From NCBI GenBank assembly GCA_035578905.1, contig JAQJVL010000251.1:161615-225614 (forward strand): a DNA stretch of 64,000 bases, in the 5' to 3' direction. A model generated the notes under the pieces. It saw nothing but the letters and a program-made list of their open reading frames with translations, had not been told where the DNA came from and did no database searches. The first letter of the stretch is position 1. Each line of letters begins with the position of its first letter. Source of the stretch: Stictocephala bisonia. Its lineage: Eukaryota > Arthropoda > Insecta > Hemiptera > Membracidae. Both the position numbers and the translations under genes were made by a program. Below are positions 1 through 9,770 of the stretch, one piece after another.

Positions 1-117
1 ATAAACGAAAAATTAAGTTATACTCCCCATAACTTAACATACTGCAAAATAAATTATAAATAACTGAATAACCTTCAAATTGTAATTTAATCACAAACGT
101 AAGTCACTAATTTTATT

Positions 118-200
118 TCGTAGGCTTAAGTGGCCGGTGTCATTACTAATATTTAAAGCTTCCAGTTAACACCCTATTAAGATGTTATCTTCAATATCTC
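118..200. repeat. Fragment of dispersed foldback-family end
   Basis: This block shares its left part (core GGCTTAAGYGGCCGGTGTCA, then a CTTCCRGTDAC stretch) with 9468-9530 and 54810-54870. Only the outer part of the family is present; the hammerhead-like core seen at 9.6 kb is missing. It lies directly upstream of a retroelement C-terminal fragment. Confidence 0.65.
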
Positions 201-204
201 TATA

Positions 205-443
205 ACCTATCTGTCTACAAGGTTCTGAAAGAATTTTATAACAGAAATGGAAATTATATCGTTGAAAGAGCATATAATAAAACAAGAAGTGCAGCCCTTG
301 ACCCTCTTCACCCATCCCAAACGTAATAATACTATTTTTAAAAAAAACTTTGTGTTTTTGGGGCCAACATTTTACAATAAACTGCCAAATTTCATTAAAG
401 TTAATAATAAATCCTGTAAACAGTTTCTAGCTAAGATTAAGTG
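205..443 (+). pseudogene. C-terminal tail of a non-LTR retroelement ORF (remnant)
   Basis: The frame read from 247 ends at the TGA at 442-444 and carries FLGPTFYNKLPNFIK followed by a lysine-rich CKQFLAKIK end. That pattern (aromatic-G-P-x-x-YN-x-LP-x-x-IK, then a short basic tail) is what I associate with the extreme C-terminus of reverse-transcriptase ORF2 proteins of many animal LINEs. No RT or endonuclease domain precedes it; upstream is an unrelated foldback-family fragment, so this is a 5'-truncated copy. The first ATG at 247 is not a meaningful start. The assignment rests on family knowledge and a short match, so the clade is not given. Confidence 0.5.
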
Positions 444-444
444 A

Positions 445-914
445 TGGTTGCTAACCAAAGACGATGTTAACGATTTATTTCACATTATGTCATAAGTGCT
501 TAAATAAAAATGAGTTTTGATTTTTGCTCTTAGATAAGAAAGAGACATTATTTAGTTTTGCTGTAGATTTGTTTCCATCAGTTTTAAAACTACAAATTGC
601 ATGTAGTTGTTTTGTTTTGAACGTCACTTACTTTTAATAAATTTTAAGAGCCATTTTATTAATCTGGAAATATTTACTTTCACGAATTGAACAAATCAAC
701 ATTAAAATAACATTCATATCTATATTAACATACTCTTTCTTTTGTAAGTATGATAGTTAAATTAATCAAAATAAGGTATATTATAAATGTAAATATATAA
801 ATAAAAATACAACACTGTGGTATTACCACGAAGAATATAAGTTTATAAAGTACAGACAGTAAATTGATTTTTTGTTTTTCAATACAAGAAATATGTATTA
901 CAAAACCACATTAC
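445..914. other. AT-rich stretch, nothing recognised
   Basis: Low-complexity AT-rich DNA between the retroelement tail and the satellite. No supported ORF, RNA or inverted repeat was seen. Confidence 0.6.
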
Positions 915-3900
915 CCTTTCAAAAGAGGTAGAATGGGCCACGGACTAACTAATAACGTTCAAATATTCTCTAGACTTGAAAAGGTATATCAGAACTCTTC
1001 AGAGGCCTTTGATCATACTGTAATAATATTACCCTTTCAAAGGAGGTAGAATGGGCCACGGACTAACTAATCACGTTCAAATATTCTCCAGACTTGATAA
1101 GGTATATCAGAACTCTTCAGAGGCCTTTGATCATACTGTAATAATATTACACTTTCAAAGGAGGTAGAATGGGCCACGGACTAACTAATAACGTTCAAAT
1201 ATTCTCTAGACTTGATAAGGTATATCAGAACGCTTCAGAGGCCTTTGATCATACTGTAATAATATTACCCTTTCAAAGGAGGTAGAATGGGCCACGGACT
1301 AACTAATAACGTTCAAATATTCTCTAGACTTGATAAGGTATATCAGAACTCTTCAGAGGCCTTTGATCATACTGTAATAATATTACCCTTTCAAAGGAGG
1401 TAGAATGGGCCACTGACTAACTAATCACTTTCAAATATTCTCTAGACTTGATAAGGTATATCAGAACTCTTCAGAGGCCTTTGATCATACTGTAATAATA
1501 TTACCCTTTCAAAGGAGGTAGAATGGGCCACGGACTAACTAATAACGTTCAAATATTCTCTAGACTTGATAAGGTATATCAGAACTCTTCAGAGGCCTTT
1601 GATCATACAGTAATAATATTACCCTTTCAAAGGAGGTAGAATTGGCCACCGACTAACTAATAACGTTCAAATATTCTCCAGACTTGATAAGGTATATCAG
1701 AACTCTTCAGAGGCCTTTGATCATACTGTAATAATATTACCCTTTCAAAGGAGGTAGAATGGGCCACGGACTAACTAATCACGTTCAAATATTCTCTAGA
1801 CTTGATAAGGTATATCAGAACTCTTCAGAGGCCTTTGATCATACTGTAATAATATTACACTTTCAAAAGAAGTAGAATGGGCCACGGACTAACTAATTAA
1901 GTTCAAATATTCTCTAGACTTGATAAGGTATATCAGAACTCTTCAGAGGCCCTTGTTCATACTGTAATAATATTACCCTTTCAAAGGAGGTAGAATGGGC
2001 CACGGACTAATCAAGTTCAAATATTCTCTAGACTTGATAAGGTATATCAGAACTCTTCAGAGGCCTTTGATCATACTGTAATAATATTACCCGTTCTAAG
2101 GAGGTAGAATGGGCCACGGACTAACTAATCAAGTTTAAATATTCTCTAGACTTGATAAGGTATATCAGAACTCTTCAGAGGCCTTTAATCATACTGTAAT
2201 AATATTACCCTTTCTAAGGAGGTAGAATGGGCCATGGACTAACTGATAACGTTCAAATATTCTCTAACCTTGATAAGGTATATCAGAACACTTCAGAGGC
2301 CTTTGATCATACTGTAATAATATTACGCTTTCAAAGGAGGTAGAATGGGCCACGGACTAACTAATAACGTTCAAATATTCTCTAGACTTGATAAGGTATA
2401 TCAGAACTCTTCAGAGGCCTTTAATCATACTTTAATAATATTAACCTTTCAAAGGAGGTAGAATGGGCCACGGACTAACTAATAACGTTCAAATATTCTC
2501 TAGACTTGATAAGGTATATCAGAACTCTTCAGAGGTCTTTGATCATACTGTAATATATTACACTTTCAAAGGAGGTAGAATGGGCCACGGACTAACTAAT
2601 AACGTTCAAATATTCTCTAGACTTGATAAGGTATATCAGAACTCTTCAGAGGCCTTTGATCATACTGTAATAATATTACTCTTTCAAAGGAGGTAGAATG
2701 GGCCACGGACTAACTAATCAAGTTCAAATATTCTCTAGACTTGATAAGGTATATAAGAACTCTTCAGAGGCCTTTGTCATACTGTAATAATATTACCCTT
2801 TCAAAGGAGGTAGAATGGGCCACGGACTAACTAATAACGTTCAAATATTCTCTAGACTTTATAAGGTATATCAGAACTCTTCAGAGGCCTTTGTCATACT
2901 GTAATAATATTACGCTTTCAAAGGAGGTAGAATGGGCCACGGACTAACTAATCACGTTCAAATATTCTCTAGACTTGATAAGGTATATCAGAACTCTTCA
3001 GAGGCCTTTGTCATACTGTAATAATATTACCCTTTCAAAGGAGGTATAATGGGCCACGGACTAACTAATAACGTTCAAATATTCTCTAACCTTGATAAGG
3101 TATATCAGAACTCTTCAGAGGCCTTTGATCATACTGTAATAATATTACGCTCTCAAAGGAGGTAGAATGGGCCACGGACTAACTAATAACGTTCAAATAT
3201 TCTCTAGACTTGATAAGGTATATCAGAACTCTTCAGAGGCCTTTGATCATACTGTAATAATATTACCCTTTCAAAGGAGGTAGAATGGGCCACGGACTAA
3301 CTAATCACGTTCAAATATTCTCTAGACTTGATAAGGTATATCAGAACTCTTCAGAGGCCTTTGATCATACTGTAATAATATTACCCTTTCAAAGGAGGTA
3401 GAATGGGCCACGGACTAACTAATAACGTTCAAATATTCTCTAGACTTGATAAGGTATATCAGAACTCTTCAGAGGCCTTTGATCATACTGTAATAATATT
3501 ACCCTTTCAAAGAAGTTAGAATGGGCCACGGACTAACTAATAACGTTCAAATATTCTCTAGACTTGATAAGGTATATCAGAACTCTTCAGAGGCCTTTGA
3601 TCATACTGTAATAATATTACCCTTTCAAAGGAGGTAGAATGGGCCACGGACTAACTAATAACGTTCAAATATTCTCTAGACTTGATAAGGTATATCAGAA
3701 CTCTTCAGAGGCCTTTGATCATACTGTAATAATATTACCCTTTCAAAGGAGGTAGAATGGGCCACGGACTAACTAATCACGTTCAAATATTCTCTAGACT
3801 TGATAAGGTATATCAGAACTCTTCAGAGGCCTTTGATCATACTGTAATAATATTACCCTTTCAAAGGAGGTAGAATGGGCTACGGACTAACTAATCACGT

Positions 3901-5158
3901 TCAAATATTCTCTAGACTTGATAAGGTATATCAGAACTCTTCAGAGGCCTTTGATCATACTGTAATATATTACACTTTCAAAGGAGGTAGAATGGGCCAC
4001 AGACTAACTAATAACGTTCAAATATTCTCTAGACTTGATAAGGTATATCAGAACTCTTCAGAGGCCTTTGATCATTCTGTAATAATATTACCCTTTCAAA
4101 AGAGGTAGAATGGGCCACGGACTAACTAATCACGTTCAAATATTCTCTAGACTTGATAAGGTATATCAGAACTCTTCAGAGGCCTTTGATCATACTGTAA
4201 TATATTACACTTTCAAAGGAGGTAGAATGGGCCACAGACTAACTAATAACGTTCAAATATTCTCTAGACTTGATAAGGTATATCAGAACTCTTCAGAGGC
4301 CTTTGATCATACTGTAATATATTACACTTTCAAAGGAGGTAGAATGGGCCACGGACTAACTAATAACGTTCAAATATTCTCTAGACTTGATAAGGTATAT
4401 CAGAACTCTTCAGAGGCCTTTGATCATACTGTAATATATTACACTTTCAAAGGAGGTAGAATGGGTCACGGACTAACTAATAACGTTCAAATATTCTCTA
4501 GACTTGATAAGGTATATCAGAACTCTTCAGAGGCCTTTGATCATACTGTAATAATATTACCCTTTCAAAGGAGGTAGAATGGGCCACGGACTAACTAATC
4601 ACGTTCAAATATTCTCTAGACTTGATAAGGTATATCAGAACTCTTCAGAGGTCTTTGATCATACTGTAATATATTACACTTTAAAAGGAGGTAGAATGGG
4701 CCACAGACTAACTAATCACGTTCAAATATTCTCTAGACTTGATAAGGTATATCAGAACTCTTCAGAGGCCTTTGATCATACTGTAATAATATTACACTTT
4801 CAAAGGAGGTAGAATGGGCCACAGACTAACTAATAACGTTCAAATATTCTCTAGACTTGATAAGGTATATCAGAACTCTTCAGAGGCCTTTGATCATACT
4901 GTAATAATATTACCCTTTCAAAGGAGGTAGAATGGGCCACGGACTAACTAATCACGTTCAAATATTATCTAGACTTGATAAGGTATATCAGAACTCTTCA
5001 GAGGCCTTTGATCATACTGTAATATATTACACTTTCAAAGGAGGTAGAATGGGCCACGGACTAACTAATAACGTTCAAATATTCTCTAGACTTGATAAGG
5101 TATATCAGAACTTTTCAGAGGCCTTTGAGTATACTGTAATAATATTATATACATTTTA
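915..5158. repeat. Satellite array, 118-bp unit with 117-bp variants, about 36 copies
   Basis: Head-to-tail units begin near each ATGGGCCACGGACTAACTAA. Starts at 933, 1051, 1169, 1287, 1405 and 1523 give a period of 118 bp. Units are highly similar and differ by point changes and small indels, for example missing bases near 2016, 2777 and 2893. Some units replace GTAATAATATTAC with the perfect palindrome GTAATATATTAC, giving 117 bp. These are near 2550, 3963, 4198, 4316, 4433, 4668 and 5022. Because 117 is divisible by three, consecutive 117-bp units stay in one frame and create spurious ORFs of up to 155 residues (4110-4577). Nothing supports translation. Confidence 0.97.
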
Positions 5159-5440
5159 AAATGATCTCTTGAAACACCTCTCTAAATGTGTAATACTTTT
5201 CCACCAAACACTTTAAAGGCATGGTGTTTTTTCATCTCATTATTAAAAGCAATACAATTTATGTTTACTTGTTACAAATTCTTGTTTCGTATATCATTGA
5301 ATCTGTTATAATATGCCTGTGGTAATTAATATTTCAATTAGGAAACATTTATAACGCAATCTTAATAAATAAAATATTTTTTATATTGAATCGAGACGGA
5401 CTTGTTGTTAGTCCGAAGATTATAATAGTGGAGTAAGTTT

Positions 5441-5666
5441 AAGAACATTGATTTTATTCTCCGTCATCCACTGTAATGGAACTGTATGTCAATAATAACT
5501 TCAAGAAAATGAAGACAATTATATGACATCATTTCAGTTCACTGTAGTGTAATGGTGAGTAAGAAACTCTCACCTATTTACACCTGATGAGACGAAAACA
5601 ACGTCGAAACAGCACACATGGAGACCACCTGGTCTACGCACCAACATCGTTTCGGTGTGGCCTAAT
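5441..5666 (+). repeat. Left arm of ribozyme foldback element
   Basis: Inverted partner of 5789-6014; position x pairs with 11455 minus x along the full arm without gaps. About 94% identity by eye. The outer end begins AAGAACATTGATTTTATTCT and the inner end is GTGTGGCCTAAT. Confidence 0.95.
5541..5613 (+). ncRNA. Hammerhead ribozyme, complete core, stem III open (type III layout)
   Basis: All conserved elements appear in order. Stem III 5' strand is 5542-5545 (CUGU), and cleavage is predicted after A5546 in the triplet GUA. Stem I is 5547-5552 (GUGUAA) with 5578-5583 (UUACAC). After a small internal loop it is extended by 5554-5559 (GGUGAG) with 5569-5574 (CUCACC), closed by a 9-nt loop. The core CUGAUGA is 5584-5590. 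Stem II is GACG 5591-5594 with CGUC 5602-5605 around loop AAAACAA. GAAA is 5606-5609. The stem III 3' strand starts at A5609 and pairs A-U, C-G, A-U, G-C. A further possible pair, 5541 with 5613, is A-C here but G-C in the mirror copy. Hammerheads cleave their own strand to a 2',3'-cyclic phosphate. Chance occurrence of the full set is very unlikely; activity is untested. Confidence 0.88.
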
Positions 5667-5788
5667 TTTTACACATGATTGCAGTTTTCCGCATGACAGA
5701 AGTCTACGGGTTACTCTGCGTTAACAAAAGTAAACCGCCCCTTCTAGGTTCTGCTAAGGTGCCAACTGACAACAGTTGGTTGCTATGC
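5667..5788. other. Spacer of ribozyme foldback element
   Basis: This 122-bp segment between the arms is more GC-rich than the surroundings and includes an internal short palindrome near 5763-5780 (CAACTGACAACAGTTG). No gene is visible. Confidence 0.7.
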
Positions 5789-6014
5789 ATTAGGCCACAC
5801 CGAAAGGATGTTGGTACGTGGACCAGATGGTCTCCATGTGTGCTGTTTCGACGTTGTTTTCGTCTGATCAGGTGTAAATAGGTGAGAGTTTCTTACTCAC
5901 CATTACACTACAGCGAACTGAGTTGCTGTCATATAATTGTCTTCATTTTCTTGAAGTTATTATTGACATACAGTTTCATTAGATTGGATGACGGAGAATA
6001 AACTCAACGTTCTT
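5789..6014 (-). repeat. Right arm of ribozyme foldback element
   Basis: Inverted partner of 5441-5666, the same length with no indels. Transcripts crossing both arms would fold into a long near-perfect hairpin that competes with ribozyme folding. Confidence 0.95.
5842..5914 (-). ncRNA. Mirror hammerhead ribozyme with core mutation G8 to C
   Basis: On the minus strand the same 73-nt fold is present: stem III GCUGU/ACAGC (five pairs, one more than the plus-strand copy), cleavage triplet GUA, the identical two-part stem I, stem II GACG/CGUC and GAAA. The core reads CUGAUCA instead of CUGAUGA, so the invariant G8 is C. G8 pairs with C3 and supplies a catalytic 2'-hydroxyl in known hammerheads, so this copy is probably inactive. 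Only two differences separate it from the plus-strand copy over 73 nt. Confidence 0.8.
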
Positions 6015-6047
6015 ATTTTTTATATTCTTAATAAAACGCAATCTTAA

Positions 6048-7414
6048 CAATAAACACTTGACTACTAATTTTATTGATCAGTATTTTGAATGTTCCTTCA
6101 AAGATATAATGAATTATCAAACACATCCATTAACTGTTGTGTAATGTATTAAAGAAGTGCTAATTCAAGATCATAAAAAAAAATACAAACATATTTAAGG
6201 TGTTAACGTGAATAAAAATTGGATTAAATAGAACACTATCTAAACAATGAAATTAAAAATCAATAGTTTTATAAAAAACAGGTACAGTTTTTTAAATATT
6301 TTATAAGGAATACATATATTTTAAGTGATAACCAATAAGGTATATATTTTCATTAAAACCGACAATGGAAGCCTTTGAAAAGAATCGGTTTGAAATAAAT
6401 CTATTGTCTTCTGTAAGATTAAATATCACAGGTTTTAATTCTATATTTAATTTGTATTTTGCTAAATGAAATCTAGATTAAAGTAAGTGATATCTTTTGA
6501 GTGTAAAGTTAAGTTTTTATCCAAAAAGAGTTAATGTAAATTAGTTTTTATGATTCCATTGATCATTATTTTTTTCAATGAATGTTCGTAGAAGAGGATT
6601 CACAATGATATAATTGCCAGTGTTTGACTCCAATGAGATTTATGTCATCTGAAAATATAAATATTCCTACACTGATGTTTCTGAACAGAGAAATATTCGT
6701 CATAATTGCAATGTCATTAAAAAGATCTTTAATATATCTGTTATTTTAAACGTTATGCCCATTGCTATCACGTTTAATTTCAATTGATAAAGTTTGTCTT
6801 CCGTAAATGCACATTTAGCATCTTAAGCCTATTGGAACTGATCTTCAAAACTGTAGGACTAAACGGTGGATATTTTAGTCAGTGAACTGTTAAACTACAT
6901 TTTGTAACTATATGAGATATAATAAAATATAGATATAACTCGAGTTCCATCAAATTAACATGAAGTAATAATAAAATGCCATAACTGTGCTGTGAACCTA
7001 GCGTCTACAACGTACGTTTAGATATTAGATGTTAGTAGTCGGAGATAGGTCATTTTAAAAATTACTTTACTTGATTAGATAATCTCATGTTACGATGACA
7101 CAAACGTCGTGTAATAACAAAAATAGTTTTGGTACATATCACACAAACACAACATAAGTTTAAATTCGATCAATAGTATAGAAAAACCAACTATTGTAGC
7201 GATAGATCAGTAAACTAAGTTTACCATTCTCAGACCAAGAAAAAAAAAAAGAATCAGGGTTATCAACTAGTGCAAATATATAACTAATACTTGTCAAAAT
7301 TGACAATAGCTCACCCCTATTGACAATAGTCAAATCACAATGTAGCTACAGTAGTTGTTAGCGAGGCAAATAGTCCAGATTTAATTCCTAATGTGATAAT
7401 AGTAGTGTTGGTCC
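6048..7414. other. AT-rich stretch, nothing recognised
   Basis: No ORF, RNA or repeat structure could be supported over this interval. Confidence 0.6.
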
Positions 7415-7759
7415 TACAACTAGAGTGGTACTGACCAGCCCGCCCAACCCTACACGTACAGTACCTACTGACCCACCCGTCCGCTCCTACAACTACAGTG
7501 GTACTGACCAGCTCGCCCAACCCTACACGTACAGTACCAACTGACCCACCCGCCCACCCCTACAACTACAATGGTACTGGCCCACCCACCCACCCCTACA
7601 ACTACAATGGTACTGACCCACTCGCCCACCCCTACACGAACAGTACCAACTGACCCACCCGCCCGCCCCTACAACTACAGTGGTACTGACCAGCCCGCCC
7701 AACCCTACACGTACAGTACCAACTGACCCACCCGTCCGCCCCTACAACTACAGTGGTTC
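7415..7759. repeat. C-rich minisatellite, alternating units of about 35 bp
   Basis: Two unit types alternate. One contains ACAACTACAGTGGTACTGAC followed by a C-rich run, the other contains ACACGTACAGTACCAACTGA followed by a C-rich run. Together they make a dimer of about 70 bp. The units share the core GTACAGTG...TGACCCACCCGCCC with arrays at 46.5-47.8 kb and 48.3-48.5 kb. The minus-strand ORF here is a product of the repeat. Confidence 0.9.
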
Positions 7760-8558
7760 TTTGAATGTATCGTTACAGTAGACTTTATAAATACTCGTAT
7801 TATTGCTTGACAAAAACTTCATGATGAATATTATTAATCGTAATCAAAGTTATCCTGATCATTCATAAGAAACTGAATGAACCACCATGAACTGTTCAAT
7901 CATGATACATAAGTAGCGTTAGTTGATACCAGTTTCATTACTGTCCGTAAGACCATAGCCTATGGTCTGAGGATGTTTATCATGTTTTACTGAGATCGAC
8001 CGACATCATTTTTTTAAGTTCTTATAGTTTTATTGAATCAAACTTGCACGGATTTGGTTACATCGATTGATTGAATTTCTAATTATAAAATAATATACTA
8101 TATAGAACACCAATAAGTTGCAATGGCTATTTTGTTTATAAACGTTTACCTGAAAAGGTAATCTAATAAGTACATTGCCAAGTTAACAATAATGAATAAT
8201 GTTACAAAACAATTCAATAATGTGATATTTAGTAAAATTGATGATAAAAATAAACTCTTGTGACATTGAAGTGTCTTTTTACAATTGCATTGAAGTTAAA
8301 GGCGTAATTCTTTAAAGCCCTTTCGTGTCGAATAGATCGGGAACCCCCATTAGAAGAAATAGGTTGCATGTGAGTTCAATTTTCTTTTACCTACAATTCG
8401 ACAACTTTGAAGTTCGAGGTCAGATATTTTCTTTCAGTTGTATAGCATACACTTATATAATTGGGTTTATGTTATGGAACATTTATTTTTATTCAATTTT
8501 TGTACTTAGTTTCATATCGTAAAATCAGAAATGTTATTATGTTTTTTAATTCGCATCC
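7760..8558. other. AT-rich stretch, nothing recognised
   Basis: Only a short palindrome (GACCATAGCCTATGGTC, about 7951-7967) stands out. No gene was seen. Confidence 0.55.
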
Positions 8559-8985
8559 TAATATTTATTAAAAACTAAGCTAACTGTAAAAGCTTTTAAA
8601 AATAGCCTTATACAAATGAATGTCATACATACAGTTGGGATGTAATGGATTTTAATGTCAACTTTTTTAAACACTTTTTAAACTCATCCTTCTACTATTA
8701 AAAATAAGAAACCAACAATATGTAATGCAGTTAAACATCATCTCTTGACGGTATCTATTTTTTGTGATCTATGTTAATTAGCTACACATCACATAGTTTT
8801 TTATAAAATGTTGTGATGTTTTAAATAACATTTTATAAAAAAACGATGTGATGTGTAACTAATGAACAAAAATCAGCAATTAAATATCAACACAGTTGTA
8901 CCCGTAATTTAGATTTATTCAATGAAAATATGACTATTCTACTTAAGCGAGAAAGAATGTATGTCAAAATTTAGTGGTAAACGTA
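8559..8985. repeat. Dispersed repeat, copy 1, interrupted by a MITE
   Basis: This aligns with 12288-12557 along its length. Shared stretches include TTATTAAAAACTAAG, AAAATAGCCT, GTCATACATACA and AACACAGTTGTA / AACTCAGTTGTA. The only large difference is an extra segment at about 8741-8879 that is missing from the other copy. Confidence 0.85.
8741..8879. mobile_element. MITE-like insertion with internal inverted repeat
   Basis: Comparison with the uninterrupted copy at 12.3-12.6 kb defines this about 140-bp insertion. It holds inverted arms 8778-8812 and 8827-8862 (CTACACATCACAT against ATGTGATGTGTA at the outside). It is flanked by TTAAACATCA (8731-8740) and TTAAATATCA (8880-8889), which would be a target duplication of about 10 bp derived from the single TTAAAAATCA at the empty site. 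There is no coding capacity. Confidence 0.75.
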
Positions 8986-9465
8986 TAATTTATTCTCACA
9001 AAATAAGACAAGAACAGTTTTATGAAATGGGTCTTGAATGCACTGCGTTTTCACAAAAATTTTCCATGGAAATCGTGTTTTTTCAGAAAAATTCAGAAAA
9101 CTCAATTTAACAACCATAATTCATTATACAGATATTTCCATTATTTGAAATTATTGTTTAATTTTTGCTGGTTTCATGCTGTACGCGAATCTTAAACTCG
9201 TAAATTTCGACGATTTCTACGTTTAATCGCGAAAAGTATATTTTACAGAAAATCACGCACTGCTGTAGTATGGACGATGAATTTATATATAGCAAAGACC
9301 AAGTAAACATTTTTGTACAGAGATACCGATTCTTGCAGTCTAGGAACTGAACTTAACGTGCATACTAAACACGAATGTGTTTAGTTTTTCAAGAAAATTA
9401 ATTTGTCGGCCAAAAATAAACTTTTATTTACCTGATCAAACATAGCCTAACTTTATCTTAGAACT
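8986..9465. other. AT-rich stretch, nothing recognised
   Basis: No ORF or structured element was found. Confidence 0.55.
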
Positions 9466-9552
9466 TAGGCTTAAGCGGCCGGTGTCATAACTAGAATCTA
9501 CAGTTTCCGGTGACAACCGCGTCAAGGTACTATCTACAATATTTACAATATG

Positions 9553-9595
9553 ACCAGACGTTTCGCCCATACTGTGATGTGGCATCCTCAGTGGT
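9553..9595 (-). ncRNA. Hammerhead-like motif, left arm
   Basis: Minus-strand mirror of 9638-9680, identical over the core: ACCA, CUGAGGA, stem II, GAAACGUC, UGGU. See the right-arm entry for the fold. The sequence outside stem I differs from that of the right-arm copy. Confidence 0.5.
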
Positions 9596-9637
9596 TTCTC
9601 TGAGACTGAAATCGGCAAGTGACCTTCCAGCTTTATC

Positions 9638-9680
9638 ACCACTGAGGATGCCACATCACAGTATGGGCGAAACGTCTGGT
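9638..9680 (+). ncRNA. Minimal hammerhead-like motif, right arm
   Basis: Stem I is ACCA 9638-9641 with UGGU 9677-9680. It can extend past a C-C mismatch by UAU 9634-9636 with AUA 9682-9684. The core CUGAGGA is 9642-9648, with the permissive seventh position G. Stem II is GCC 9650-9652 with GGC 9666-9668 and CAU 9654-9656 with AUG 9663-9665, with an unpaired U9649 and a bulged A9653. GAAA is 9669-9672, directly followed by CGUC with the cleavage site after C9676. Stem III would be only A-C against G-U with no loop, so a monomer cannot close it. The palindrome ACGU could pair two molecules, as proposed for minimal hammerheads. Activity is uncertain. Confidence 0.5.
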
Positions 9681-9770
9681 CATATTGTAAATATTGTAGA
9701 TAGTACCTTGACGTGGTTGTCACTGGAAACTGTAGATTCTAGTTATAGCCTAACTTTTCCAAATTGTTAA

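Larger units (their letters stand above)
5366..6034. mobile_element. Foldback element with a hammerhead ribozyme in each arm
   Basis: Two 226-bp arms (5441-5666 and 5789-6014) are inverted copies with about 14 differences and no indels, separated by a 122-bp spacer. The 13-bp direct repeat AACGCAATCTTAA stands at 5353-5365 and 6035-6047 and would be the target-site duplication of a 669-bp insertion. Each arm holds a 73-nt hammerhead ribozyme, annotated separately. There is no protein-coding capacity; the small frame at 5675-5881 runs through the spacer and is not credible. A long, variable duplication plus a ribozyme and inverted arms recalls non-autonomous retroelements such as Penelope-like element ends or retrozymes. 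That comparison is inference, since no reverse transcriptase is present. Confidence 0.85.
9468..9748. mobile_element. Foldback element with minimal hammerhead-like motifs
   Basis: Arms 9487-9594 and 9639-9746 are inverted repeats of 108 bp with only two differences, around a 44-bp loop. The left side begins with the block GGCTTAAGCGGCCGGTGTCA, which also precedes related fragments at 118 bp and 54.8 kb. Both arms carry CUGAGGA...GAAACGUC on the strand pointing away from the centre. The two opposite-strand ORFs here are mirror translations of one arm pair and are not genes. The layout resembles ends of Penelope-like retroelements, where minimal hammerheads are documented, but no RT or GIY-YIG domain is present, so that link is inference. 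Confidence 0.8.

Noticed and set aside
4110..4577. 155-codon open frame in the satellite, with AGGAGGT seven bases before ATG in every unit
   Set aside because: The frame exists only because some units are 117 bp. The Shine-Dalgarno-like string is part of the repeat, and the DNA is eukaryotic in character.
915..5158. CUGAAGA followed by GUUC...GAAC on the minus strand of the 118-bp satellite as a hammerhead
   Set aside because: Stem-II-like pairing exists, but GAAA does not follow it (GAACGUUA instead).
915..5158. Regular array as a CRISPR
   Set aside because: No alternation of constant repeat and unique spacer; the whole 118 bp is repeated, and the DNA is eukaryotic.
5675..5881. 68-codon ORF across the ribozyme element
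   Set aside because: It runs through spacer and right arm; the minus-strand ribozyme explains the conservation of the arm.
9436..9770. Two opposed ORFs with near-identical translations
   Set aside because: They are the two strands of one inverted repeat, not a duplicated gene.
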